DNA from: Cephalothrix spiralis
Taxonomy: Eukaryota > Nemertea > Palaeonemertea > Archinemertea > Cephalotrichidae
Assembly (NCBI GenBank): GCA_032353305.1
Contig: JAUCNG010383036.1
Coordinates: forward strand, 1 to 11,072
Length of the DNA stretch: 11,072 bases
Direction: 5' to 3'
The notes beneath the pieces are model-generated. The model was not told the origin of the DNA. It did no database searches and was given only the letters and a program-made list of their open reading frames with translations. The stretch's first letter is position 1; each line of letters begins with the position of its first letter. Both the position numbers and the translations under genes were made by a program. This document shows positions 1-8,076 of the stretch, piece by piece.

Positions 1-465
1 TCGAAATAGCAAAAAATATCTAAGTGGAACAAATATTAATTGGTGTTTTTCTAATCCTTACAAAATTCATTTTGTTTTTTGATATGATACTTTTCTTGAA
101 AAAGTGATTTATGTCTCAATTTTTTCCTTGTTTTTAAAATTATGATTTTTATCCGGAAAAAACAATACACGTTATCAAAAAACAAAAACATACCTTATAG
201 TGACTTTTGTAAGGATAATTTTTTTTACTTCGTTAATTTTAGGCTATTTCGATTTTTGTCATTTAGAAACAAATGGCACTGGTAAACTTATCATTATTAT
301 CGACAACTCAATTTCACTGAATCTCCATCCAAGCAACATTCAGGAAATGTACACTTCTACATACTTTTTCTCAACGGTTTGTGACTTACAGCTGTCGGAA
401 ACTTCTGTGTTAAGAATCAAGATATTTTGATTAAATAATTTAAAAAATTTCTTTTTACATTTTAG
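1..465 (+). other. Partial upstream intron of ATAD3
   Basis: AT-rich intronic sequence before the acceptor at 464-465. It holds poly-T runs and a polypyrimidine tract next to the acceptor. An open frame at 200-430 shows no protein family features and is treated as chance. Confidence 0.7.
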
Positions 466-631
466 CGACAATCGAGCATGAGGCTGATTTACGGCACAAA
501 AATGATATGAAACGATTGGAAGCTGAAATGAAAGCTAAAGGAAAAATCGAACGTGAAAATAGAGACATCAAATTAGAACAAATTAAATTAAAAGCAAGAG
601 AACATCGAGAAACAATATTAGAGTCAATCAA
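466..631 (+). CDS. ATAD3: ATAD3 internal exon: end of the N-terminal coiled coil
   Basis: ATAD3 is a mitochondrial AAA+ ATPase that spans the inner membrane and acts in nucleoid organisation, cristae structure and lipid handling. This 166-nt exon follows a T-rich tract ending in TTTTAG (461-465 is tttag) and stops before GTAAGT at 632. The first two bases complete a codon from an upstream exon, and the last two (AA) begin a lysine codon finished at 8454. The peptide begins [20 protein letters not shown] and ends in [11 protein letters not shown]. It is highly charged and matches, from memory of the family, the end of the ATAD3 coiled coil (human ATAD3A has a closely similar ..EHRQTVLESIR). 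Earlier exons lie upstream of the window. Identity is firm because the four exons concatenate in frame into a colinear ATAD3 segment. Confidence 0.95.
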
Positions 632-763
632 GTAAGTACTAATTCGTTATCATTTCTTATATTAACTTATTGGGAGGGCGTCAGATGACTGGCTCAAATA
701 GACATAGACGGTCTGCTTTTATGAGCATTTACCCTTAGGCCTGTAGACCTATCTCGCACTATA

Positions 764-1027
764 TACCGATTAGCAGTCGGGTTTACCCCGAAGGGAGGGA
801 CAGCGTCCAACTCCACATATTTAACCTGACCGAGCCACCCAGGAGGCAGTACGCTGGAGAACTTGCCCATGGTTCTTCCCGATGGAAAGGTCTCAAACCC
901 GGGACATCCGGAATATTAGACCGAGCCGCACAAAACCTGGCATTGTCTCGTGGATGGCTTGGACACGGTAGATACGTACCAATTTCTGCTGCCCCTCCCT
1001 TCAGTGTAAACCCGACTCTTATCGGTA
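764..1027. mobile_element. Inverted-repeat element with possible pol III B box
   Basis: 775-803 (AGTCGGGTTTACCCCGAAGG onward) matches the reverse complement of 989-1017 at 26 of 29 positions. The pairing continues outward through TACCGAT (764-770) and ATCGGTA (1021-1027). On the - strand, GGTTTGAGACC (899-889) resembles a tRNA B box with one change. An A-box-like GGCTCGGTC precedes it, with a second copy on the other side. It could be a SINE remnant or a MITE. The open frames on both strands here carry no family signature. Confidence 0.5.
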
Positions 1028-1093
1028 CTTGTGTTAGTTGTGTATACATTGTGTCCCAATTAAATGTTAAATTGTTTGATGACGTCGGGTTGG

Positions 1094-1114
1094 TGGCCCA
1101 GTCTACCTGGGCCA
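1094..1114. repeat. Short perfect hairpin
   Basis: TGGCCCAG, loop TCTAC, CTGGGCCA: an 8-bp perfect GC-rich stem. It lies just outside the inverted-repeat element and may belong to the same mobile sequence. Confidence 0.6.
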
Positions 1115-1296
1115 TGTGCCCACCAGTACAACTGGTTCCTTCCTTTATATATACTACGAGTAATCACTGGTTTTTCGGGTGAATCATCGTAGCTCCCTTA
1201 GTTATAAACCGATCTGCATCAAATTTATTCGGGAGAGAAGATCATGTACTTTCGGATGGATTTTTACTCTGGATAACATGAGCGGCGGTGCGGCCC

Positions 1297-1324
1297 CGCG
1301 ATTAGGGACAAGGTCCCGATCGCG
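1297..1324. repeat. GC-rich hairpin in a dispersed repeat
   Basis: CGCGAT and GGGAC pair with GTCCC and ATCGCG around an AAG loop. The ATTAGGGAC(A/G)AGG core reappears near 6183 and 9295, so this is part of a dispersed repeat copied in several introns here. Confidence 0.6.
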
Positions 1325-2240
1325 ATAGCCTACCTCAGCTAATATTTCGAATCTAGATGAAGAAATAAATCCCTATCTCGGCAGGTAGTGGATTTTTGCA
1401 TTTATTAAAGTATTCATTGTTGATTCTCAGTATGACGTCATCTGGCAGTATTTTATTGAGACGCACTGTATAGAAAAATATGATTATCAGTCGAGATATG
1501 CACGAATGGTGCTAGTGGTAGCGGCCCTTTTATGCTCGCCTGGGCTGATGACATTTCAGTCACTTAAACCTAACCGAATTTGGCACACTAACTAAACGGC
1601 CGCGAGATGATCTCCTTAACACAAGGGGAAATTCCCATTCAAAATCCATGCACTACTTTGATTTTAGATCATCGCTAGCTATTCATTAATTTTGAAATGA
1701 CGCAAATCGTATGTGCAATAACAATGACGCAAAGAAATCGACTTTCAGAAGTGAAGTTCTGAGATCGCAGTTTCAGTTACTATAGTCGATTAGTCGTGCT
1801 AAATTCGGTTGGAATGTCAGAAAATATCGATTGATGGAAACCAAGGATAATAGCGGTCCAAATCGTTTCACAGCCCTTGAAAAAGCTGATATATATGATA
1901 CAAATTTGAACAATTTATTAGGTAATGTTAATTTAAAAAATAGTACAGCCGTTGTAAACTTGATACCTTTTTATTTATATAAAACTTTACAGATTTATTT
2001 TTATAACAAGCAGATAAAGTAATTTATATGAATAATGTAATACATGTACGTACATGTACAATAAACTATACTTATAATGATCCCATATAATGTATTTACA
2101 ATTCATATCTGTAGCTCACATAGTTACACGCAGTGGATGCAAAAATCACAATGATATATTTAGTTATGTACAGATCTTCTTGAATATAGCAAAAAAAGGT
2201 ATAATAATTATAGGATAGCGAAAATTGGGTGTAGGAGCTT
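1325..2240. other. ATAD3 intron sequence, no confirmed gene
   Basis: No supported gene. An ATG at 1834 opens 62 codons to 2022 (METKDNSGPNRFTALEKADI onward), with a possible donor G|GTAATG after about 30 codons. It has no recognised domain and no partner exon. An 18-bp perfect palindrome, TACATGTACGTACATGTA, is at 2041-2058. The rest is unremarkable AT-rich sequence. Confidence 0.5.
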
Positions 2241-2242
2241 TA

Positions 2243-2311
2243 ATCTAAGAAATTTGCGTCTAACGGAACTTTGGTCTACGGAACTTTGGTGTAATGATAC
2301 TTTGGTCTAAA
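2243..2311. repeat. Outer tandem array, left arm (short)
   Basis: About four units of the outer family in reverse complement (ACGGAACTTTGGTCT and relatives). This arm is much shorter than its partner at 3104-3343, so the element is asymmetric. Its reverse complement aligns well with the part of the right array around 3270-3310. Confidence 0.8.
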
Positions 2312-2564
2312 ATAAGCAAAAAATGCCCAACCTGTAACAACCTTCTAAAATGTTTTAGGTTTGGAATTTGGTGCCTATTTTCCAAGTTTGACAGAAATAG
2401 AGTTTATGTAAATTTTATTTTAATAATCAATAGAAAATAAAAACAAATTTACAACTCTTTTTCTGGTGTAGAAGTATCCTTTGTGAGTGACCTTGGATTT
2501 CCTTTTGTTGTTGTTAAAATTTGCATAGTGTCCTCCATCATGGCTTTAGCAAATTGGGGTTGGT

Positions 2565-2740
2565 GACAGTTCGGCCAAAGACACTTCGGCCTCGGACAGT
2601 TCTTCCCTAGACACTTCGGCCAGGCGGACAGTTCGTCCCTGGACAGTTCGGTCCCCGGACACTTCGACCAATCGGACACTTCGGCCAAGCGGACAGTTCG
2701 TCCCAGGACAGATCGGCCATGTTCGGCCTACTTCGGCCAA
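2565..2740. repeat. Inner tandem array, left arm
   Basis: About twelve degenerate 14-17-bp units alternate between GGACAGTTCG(T/G)CCC and GGACACTTCGGCCAA forms; the two nearest the centre are truncated. Read on the - strand, the unit order matches the right arm in register. For example, GGCCGAAGTGTCTTT is followed by GGCCGAACTGTC at the outer edge of both arms. Confidence 0.9.
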
Positions 2741-2842
2741 AGAAAAATTTTTCATTAATAGATCTGGAAGGCAGGCCCAAAATGATGGATTGGATTGTTT
2801 CATTGTTTATATTTTCATAAATTTTATCTGTTAAAATTCTGT

Positions 2843-2848
2843 TTTATT
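2843..2848 (-). terminator. Possible polyadenylation signal for the Toll-like receptor
   Basis: AATAAA reads on the - strand at 2848-2843, about 500 bases past the TLR stop codon. It lies in the unpaired centre of the compound foldback element. A second AATAAA is at 2419-2414. Use of the first would put only one arm of the foldback into the mature 3' UTR. Use of the second would include both inner arms and allow a hairpin. This is prediction from the hexamer alone. Confidence 0.35.
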
Positions 2849-2873
2849 CTTATATATATTCTTATATAAATTT

Positions 2874-3085
2874 GTCCGCTGGCCGAACTGTCCAGGGCCG
2901 AATTGTCCAGGGACGAACTGTCCACTTGGCCGAAGTGTCCTATTGGCCTAACTGTCCAGAGGCCGAACTGTTCGCTTGGCCGAAGTGTCCGATTGGCCGA
3001 AGTGTCCAGGGACGAACTGTTCGCTTGGCCGAAATGTCCATGGACGAACTGTCCGGGGCCGAAGTGTCTTTGGCCGAACTGTCCG
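2874..3085. repeat. Inner tandem array, right arm
   Basis: Thirteen units of 14-18 bp, consensus GGCCGAACTGTCCAG or GGCCGAAGTGTCCGATT, with GGACGAACTG variants. It is the reverse complement of the array at 2565-2740. The open frames here encode only repetitive WPKCP/GRTVRLAEVS-like peptides and are repeat artefacts. Confidence 0.92.
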
Positions 3086-3103
3086 TATCCCAGCAAATTG
3101 CAC

Positions 3104-3343
3104 TTTAGACGAAAATTTCGCCCTTTAGACGAAACTTCCGCCCTGGTTAAACGAAAATTCCGTTAGACCAAAGTTCCGTTAGACGAAAGTGTCACTAGAC
3201 CAAAGTTCCGTAGACGAAAGTTCCGTTAGACGAAAATTCCATAAGACGGAAGTTCCGTTAGACGAAAGTGTCATTAGACCAAAGTTCCGTAGACGAAAGT
3301 TCCGTCAGACAAAAATTCCGTAGACGAAAGTGCCTAAATTCCG
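3104..3343. repeat. Outer tandem array, right arm, with 79-bp higher-order repeat
   Basis: About fifteen units of 15-17 bp, consensus TTAGACGAAAGTTCCG with TAGACCAAAGTTCCG variants. Part is organised in a 79-bp higher-order period: the run starting AGACGAAAGTGTCA at 3181 recurs at 3260 with the same order of variant units. The last, degraded unit ends within a few bases of the TLR stop codon (3351-3349). Confidence 0.9.
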
Positions 3344-3348
3344 ACAAT

Positions 3349-5914
3349 TTAGTCCGTGATTTCAGAAACACTGTTTCTTTTGCGTGCCAGAAGAATTTTC
3401 AGTTTTTTGAAAAACAGTTCCTCATTCTTCATACCTGCTTTCCATTCTAAATAGGTTATCTTCTGCGATAGTATCTTGAGGGATCTTGGTAGTTTGCTAT
3501 GCTCGACTCCTTCCAAGAAGATGAGAATAGTGACATTCTCTCTTGCTTCAAAACATTTAAGTTCCGCTTGCCTCACTTCATATTTACACCAATCACTGAG
3601 TAGAAAGTTTTTGGAAATGATGAAAATTATCCAATTGCTTTTGTTAATCGCATGTTCGATGTTGTCAGCAATAAATGCACCTAGGTCGAAGTCTCTCCCA
3701 TCAAAACAAAGTTCAAAGTTGTCATTATCAGATTTTTCCAAGTTGGGGATGAGCTTGTTATGGACAAAATCGTCATCTTTGCTCGAATAAGACACAAATG
3801 CATCCCACTGTCTGGAACGAGTTGGATCCCCGTCTTCCCAACTGAGCTCTCCAGGTATTGGAGAATACCCAGATGCCCCGCGATTTGTTCGTCGTTTCCT
3901 AGTCACAAACCACCAAAACTGAATATCAATTCTGTAATTGTATGAAACCGCGAGAATACAGATCACCAAGACCAAAATGCATATTGATGATGCCGTTATC
4001 ACTATCGGTAGATGATAATCACAGTCAAACCAATTTGTTTTAAATTTGTAAATATATTCATCAGAGTCATAACATTTCTGATTCCACCCAGCTATCTTCC
4101 AACTTTTTCCTTTATTAAGTTCATTCAAAATCCATTTTCTGAAATCTCGGATATAACAGTCGCAGTTAAATGTGTTACTTGTCACGTCGATACGGAATGC
4201 ACTGGAAACTGCTCCCAAGTCAGTTACGATCTTGTCAGATATTGTTTTCAATCTGTTGTTGCTTACGTCTACCTTTTTCAATTTGGTCAAACCATGGAAG
4301 ATTCCATCTGGAAGATGTTCTAAATAGTTTATTGAAAGGTCAATAATTTCCAACTCTTTATTTGAATGAAATACGTTAGGCCCGAGAATTTGACAATTGC
4401 AATTTGATAAATTAATGGATTTAAGTTGGAACAAATCTTCAAAAGTGTTATCGTAAAGAGTTGGAAAATTGTTTGACGAAAGATCAAGAATAGCAAGTTT
4501 ATATAATCCTTTGAAAGGTGATATTTTAGACAATGTAGCTTTATTGTTTTTAAAGAAAAATTGTCTTAAATGTGCCAAGTTGTTAATGCTCAAGTGTAAC
4601 ATATTGTGATCTGTCATATCGTTCCTGTTATCATTTATGCTCAAAACTTCTAAATTTTTATAGTTGTTCCAATTAACTACCTCCTGGTTCCAATAGTCGA
4701 TATTGTTTCCGTTGCAAATTATTTTTCGTAAGGTGTTCATTCTTCTTACTTTCGCGCAAAACATGGTATATATTCTAGTGTGACTCAAATCAACTGTTTC
4801 TAAATTTGGAAACCGATTAAATATTTCGCACATAGAATTGCCTTGCATGTCGTTATACGATATATCAAGATACTTGGTTCTATTATTTGTCAATGAAAAA
4901 GTTCCGATGTTACAATGCGCAAAATTTAAGTACTCGAGATTTGGAAAATTTCGAAACGTGTCCACATCAACAGTGACAATGTTTGTGCCGCTTAAGTCGA
5001 GGTTCTTGAGTCCAGTTTTTCCCAAATCTTCAACGTAATGTTTATTTAATGAATCGATATTGATATTATCGTTAGAAATTTGGATGTTATCAACTTTGTT
5101 CTGTGACAGGCTCTTGAAGACGTTTTTCATGAAAGTTGGTAAATCCGTTTTGAAACCTAGAAAACGGCCAATAAATTTAATATTCCCTATATACTTAAAA
5201 CGAATGAGGGTATTATTATCATATTGAATTCTGCCATTGAATTGGCCCATTTCTATTATAAGACTCAATTTTTTTAATCTGAAAATATTTCGCATGCAGT
5301 AGCTTGTTATGCTGATATCATGTTGATGGTTGCCAAAGTTTAGCCTAACATCACAATTAGGGGCATCTATATGGTCAATATTGAAACTATAAATATAAAT
5401 ATTGATTGTTAATGATCTTTTAATAAAAATAAGGTTTATTGCTGTTCCATGTTCAAAAACATTTAATGTGTGAAGCTTTAAATTTTGATTTATCAAACTG
5501 TCATTTGTTTCGGAAAATGATATGTCACCAATGGACAGTTCTTCAAGATTATGTAAATTCTGAAGAATTGCATATTTTATTTTGAAATCACCTATATCAG
5601 ATAAAATTGTCAACACTTTCAGCTTCATTCCTTTAAAGACATCGGGGTTAATTTTTGAAAAGTCACAGTAACTCATATTCAGTATTTCTAAATTTGGCAA
5701 CATATCGAATACTCCGATTTCAATTTCTTCGATAGGGTTATAGGACAGATCGAGGAATAGTAGTTCCGAATTTTCTACAAAATTTTCCTTTTCGATATGA
5801 GTGATCATGTTTCCGGCTAGGTTAATTGATGTAACGTGTAGTCCTTCAAATTTTCCTGAGATTTTTGGAATTCTATGCCATCTGGGAAATTTCCTACAAT
5901 CAACGTAAACAGTC
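3349..5914 (-). CDS. Toll-like receptor exon 2: LRR ectodomain, transmembrane helix, TIR domain
   Basis: This is the main exon of a membrane innate immune receptor; with exon 1 it encodes 905 residues. The acceptor is TTGAATTTCAG, with the exon starting at 5914. Reading further upstream gives only intron sequence and a non-ATG start. Domains: completion of LRRNT (Cys57); regular leucine-rich repeats at about 78-185 and 353-609 (for example LLFLDLSYN, LEIIDLSINYLEHL), with a divergent stretch between; LRRCT with CDC at 635-637, Cys665 and Cys682; transmembrane helix 686-707; TIR domain about 753-897. TIR box 1 is DAFVSYS (755-761). Box 2 reads RDFDLG (791-796), with Leu795 where signalling TLRs usually have proline. 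Box 3 has FF (885-886) in place of the usual FW. The single LRRCT next to the membrane marks the single-cysteine-cluster class. The frame is intact. Ligand and downstream adaptor cannot be told. The gene lies antisense within the ATAD3 intron. Confidence 0.95.
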
Positions 5915-7544
5915 CTGAAATTCAATAAAAATTGTGAATGTCTCGAATTCGGTTAAATTTGTTTGGAGTCCCATTGCACTTATGGTTACTTATCGCCATC
6001 ATGCATACACAATTAGGTGGAATTATTGCTGGAGAAGCAATTTCGATGGCACCACCCCCCTAAACATTTTTGGAAATATGCCGCCGCAGATATTCATTTT
6101 TTTACCCAGCCACCTCGGGCTTTATCTGCGAAAACATCGAGTTCATATTTAAAAAAATTGATATTTTCGGTAAGCCCACGCGATTAGGAACGAGGATCGC
6201 TGAGGCGCGCCGCTAACTCTTAATTTTCAGAGTACCTGGGACCGGGTATGGAGCGCCATACGCGCAAAAAATCAACTTATTTTCAAATAATGTACAAAAT
6301 ACGGATTTGTTTAAATGCACTCCCATCAGTTTATAGTTGCGTCCCGTGATCTTACAATGTTCGACAAGCCAGTCCCAACAACGAACAGTGCTCACGCAAA
6401 ACTATAGTAGTCCCAGAAATCTAGTCGCAAAAGTATGCTTAAGTCACTTAATCAACTCGTTTGAATGGCAGTCACAGGATATAGCTTATATCACTAAATA
6501 TGATGTCAACCATTTTTATTTTCAACTCGATAGTCTATGGTTAACAGGTCACGTGACTTTTTCGGAGAATACAAAACTTTAATCTGATATTAGCTTTTCA
6601 ATTAAGTCAAGTGAGACGTCACTTTGTTGAAAAAGTCGAATAATGTTTCAAGTTTTTGGACGGTCAAATAATTTATTTCCGCCATTTTATTTCAAAGACG
6701 CGTTAACACGTATTTTACGACACTTAAAGTGGTCTATAAAATATAGACTAGCCTGAAAATATAAATGGTAGGCATCATCAATTTAGTGATATAAGCTAGA
6801 TCCTGTGACTGCCATTCAAACGAGTTGATTTGGTGATCTAAGGATACTTTTGCGACTAGATCTCTGGGACTACTATAATTTTGCGTGAGCACTGTTCGTT
6901 GTTGGGACTGCCAGGGACTGCCTTGTCGAACATTGTTAGATCACGGGACACAACTATAAACTGATGGGAGCTGATGGGAGTGCATTTAAACAAATCTTGA
7001 CTGGTATATTTTCAATTTTGTACATTATTTGAAAAATAGTTGATTTTTTGCACGTATTTTTTTTATAAAAACCTTTTTTTTAACCCAGCCCTAGGCGGCG
7101 GCATATAAATTCCATAAGTTCCGGCAATAATTTCACCCAAGTGTCAAAAGTTTTCTGAGATCGATCTCAAATTTCGTTGATCTTGAGTTGTGTTCATAGA
7201 ATCTCGATCTCATGTGAGTCGATCTTACATTTTAAATCTGAGTGGGGTTCGTGAATACGGCCCATAGAGGGTGTAAACTGGCATATGTGACCCGAGATAT
7301 TTAAATGAGTCGCTTTCGGCTTATTAAAATTCCTGTCCGGACTTTTCGGTCATAAAGAATGCCAGACTTGCGCTTGCATTTCATCCAGAAGCAAATCCCC
7401 CATACCGATGATGTCAAAAAGCGAAATATTAGGCTAAGATAATGATCTCAAATGAAGTTCAACACCAGAATCAGGTATGCCTTTGTCGAAATCCATAGAC
7501 GTAGATAATAGACAAACGTAGTAAAAGAAAATTATTTTACTTAC
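5915..7544 (-). other. Intron of the Toll-like receptor gene
   Basis: This 1630-bp GT..AG intron (donor GTAAGTAA at 7544 downward, acceptor TTTCAG at 5920-5915, - strand) splits the LRRNT cap between its third and fourth cysteines. The reading phase (two bases before, one after) matches exactly. Most of it is a foldback element (6013-7140). The remainder, 7141-7542, holds a 14-bp palindrome TGAGATCGATCTCA (7156-7169), degenerate GATCTC-rich sequence to about 7265 and no coding signal. Confidence 0.85.
6013..7140. mobile_element. Foldback element with long similar arms, inside the TLR intron
   Basis: The left arm at about 6258-6541 is the reverse complement of about 6732-7055, with few substitutions over most of its length; TCAACTCGTTTGAATGGCAG and its complement are exact. 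About 190 bp separate the arms. A further pair lies outside: 6013-6080 (GTGGAATTATTGCTGG, ATGCCGCCGC) against 7084-7140 (GCGGCGGCAT, CGGCAATAATTTCACC), so the whole may be one element interrupted on the left at about 6085-6257. The right arm alone carries two small tandem duplications (CTGATGGGAG twice at 6961-6980; a GGGACTGCC duplication near 6904-6922). No open frame resembles a transposase, which suggests a non-autonomous element. Confidence 0.8.
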
Positions 7545-7696
7545 ATGAAATCTGGAGATATTATGCAATTGCAGCGCAGTGGGCATGCGCTGTTCTTAGT
7601 TGTAGAAGTAACTTCCAAATGTTCAGTTCGAGTACAAAAAATTGTGTTCAAAATCATCGCCAACAAAAAAGCACGGACTAAAATATGCACGTTCAT
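7545..7696 (-). CDS. Toll-like receptor exon 1: signal peptide and start of LRRNT
   Basis: On the - strand an ATG at 7696-7694, in a good context (A at -3), opens a 152-nt coding exon that ends at donor AT|GTAAGT (GT at 7544-7543). Residues 5-20 are a hydrophobic signal-peptide core (ILVRAFLLAMILNTIF). A short Thr/Ser-rich stretch follows, then CPLRCNC at residues 38-44, the first three cysteines of an LRR N-terminal cap. The exon leaves two bases (AT), which join the G at 5914 to give ATG ACT GTT TAC. The fourth cap cysteine then arrives as VYVDC at residue 57. Phase, splice signals and the completed cysteine pattern (C-x3-C-x-C-x12-C) all agree. The exon is too short for a standard ORF scan. 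A further untranslated 5' exon cannot be excluded. Confidence 0.88.
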
Positions 7697-7727
7697 TTTG
7701 TCTCTACACTCACTGCATTGTGACGAA

Positions 7728-7735
7728 CTTTTATA
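7728..7735 (-). promoter_or_regulatory. Possible TATA box of the Toll-like receptor gene
   Basis: TATAAAAG reads on the - strand from 7735 to 7728, 32-39 bases ahead of the TLR start codon at 7696. Initiation about 30 bases downstream would give a very short leader. It would also exclude an upstream ATG-CAG-TGA micro-ORF at 7718-7710. The surroundings are AT-rich, so a chance match is possible, and no initiator motif is claimed. Confidence 0.35.
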
Positions 7736-7739
7736 ACAA

Positions 7740-8076
7740 AAGGAACCGATTAATTATTAATTATTGACGATCACATGATTCAGGATAAACTTCCTTGTCT
7801 TTTTAACAATATAATGATGCACTAATATAACTAGCAGATAATATAGTGGAGGTTTTATATGGCAATTTTGATTATTAATATGACATCAAATGCCTAAGGT
7901 AAATAGAAAATACATGTACATGTATAGATGTACACATGACATGACCAGGAAATATTAGCCCCTGATTTGTTTGGTTATTTGTTTAAGTCTTTGATTGGAT
8001 TTCAGGTTTTTCTTTTAAAAGTCGAGCGGCGGAGCCTCGGAGGGGGGAAATTTTGTTAATTAAAATTTTGTATTCC
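7740..8076. other. ATAD3 intron sequence between the TLR 5' end and the MITE
   Basis: AT-rich, apart from a short GC patch (AGCGGCGGAGCCTCGGAGG near 8024-8043). It holds a 14-bp palindrome TACATGTACATGTA near 7911. No coding signal is seen. It presumably includes any upstream regulatory DNA of the TLR. Confidence 0.5.

Larger units (their letters stand above)
2243..3343. mobile_element. Compound foldback element with tandem-repeat arms
   Basis: This is a roughly 1.1-kb inverted structure. The left side has a short array of ACGGAACTTTGGTCT-type units (2243-2311), a 250-bp non-repeat spacer, then an array of GGACAGTTCG / GGACACTTCGGCC units (2565-2740). After a 130-bp AT-rich centre, the right side has the reverse complements in mirror order: the GGCCGAACTGTCC array (2874-3085), then the TTAGACGAAAGTTCCG array (3104-3343). 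Arms built of short tandem repeats recall Drosophila FB-type foldback transposons. No transposase is visible and no target-site duplication was identified. The right end lies about 6-12 bases beyond the TLR stop codon. The boundaries are my estimate. Confidence 0.75.

Noticed and set aside
889-930. tRNA gene
   Set aside because: Only a B-box-like and a weak A-box-like motif are present; no cloverleaf can be folded by eye.
783-1182. Overlapping 110-aa (-) and 79-aa (+) open frames
   Set aside because: They lie in a GC-rich inverted-repeat element, show no family signature and overlap each other antisense.
2449-3166. Several overlapping open frames on both strands with WPKCP / GRTVRLAEVS-like repeated peptides
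   Set aside because: They are translations of 15-17-bp DNA repeats in different frames, with no domain and no independent start evidence.
2565-3343. CRISPR-like array
   Set aside because: Units are degenerate and contiguous without unique spacers, arranged as inverted arms in an animal intron.
3476-5038. Short + strand frames opposite the TLR exon
   Set aside because: They are antisense shadows of a well-supported 2.6-kb coding exon.
5914-5925. TLR start at a TTG codon (5925) on the long exon
   Set aside because: The codon is not ATG and lies before a good acceptor TTTCAG|G. An upstream exon supplies a proper start, signal peptide and LRRNT cysteines in phase.
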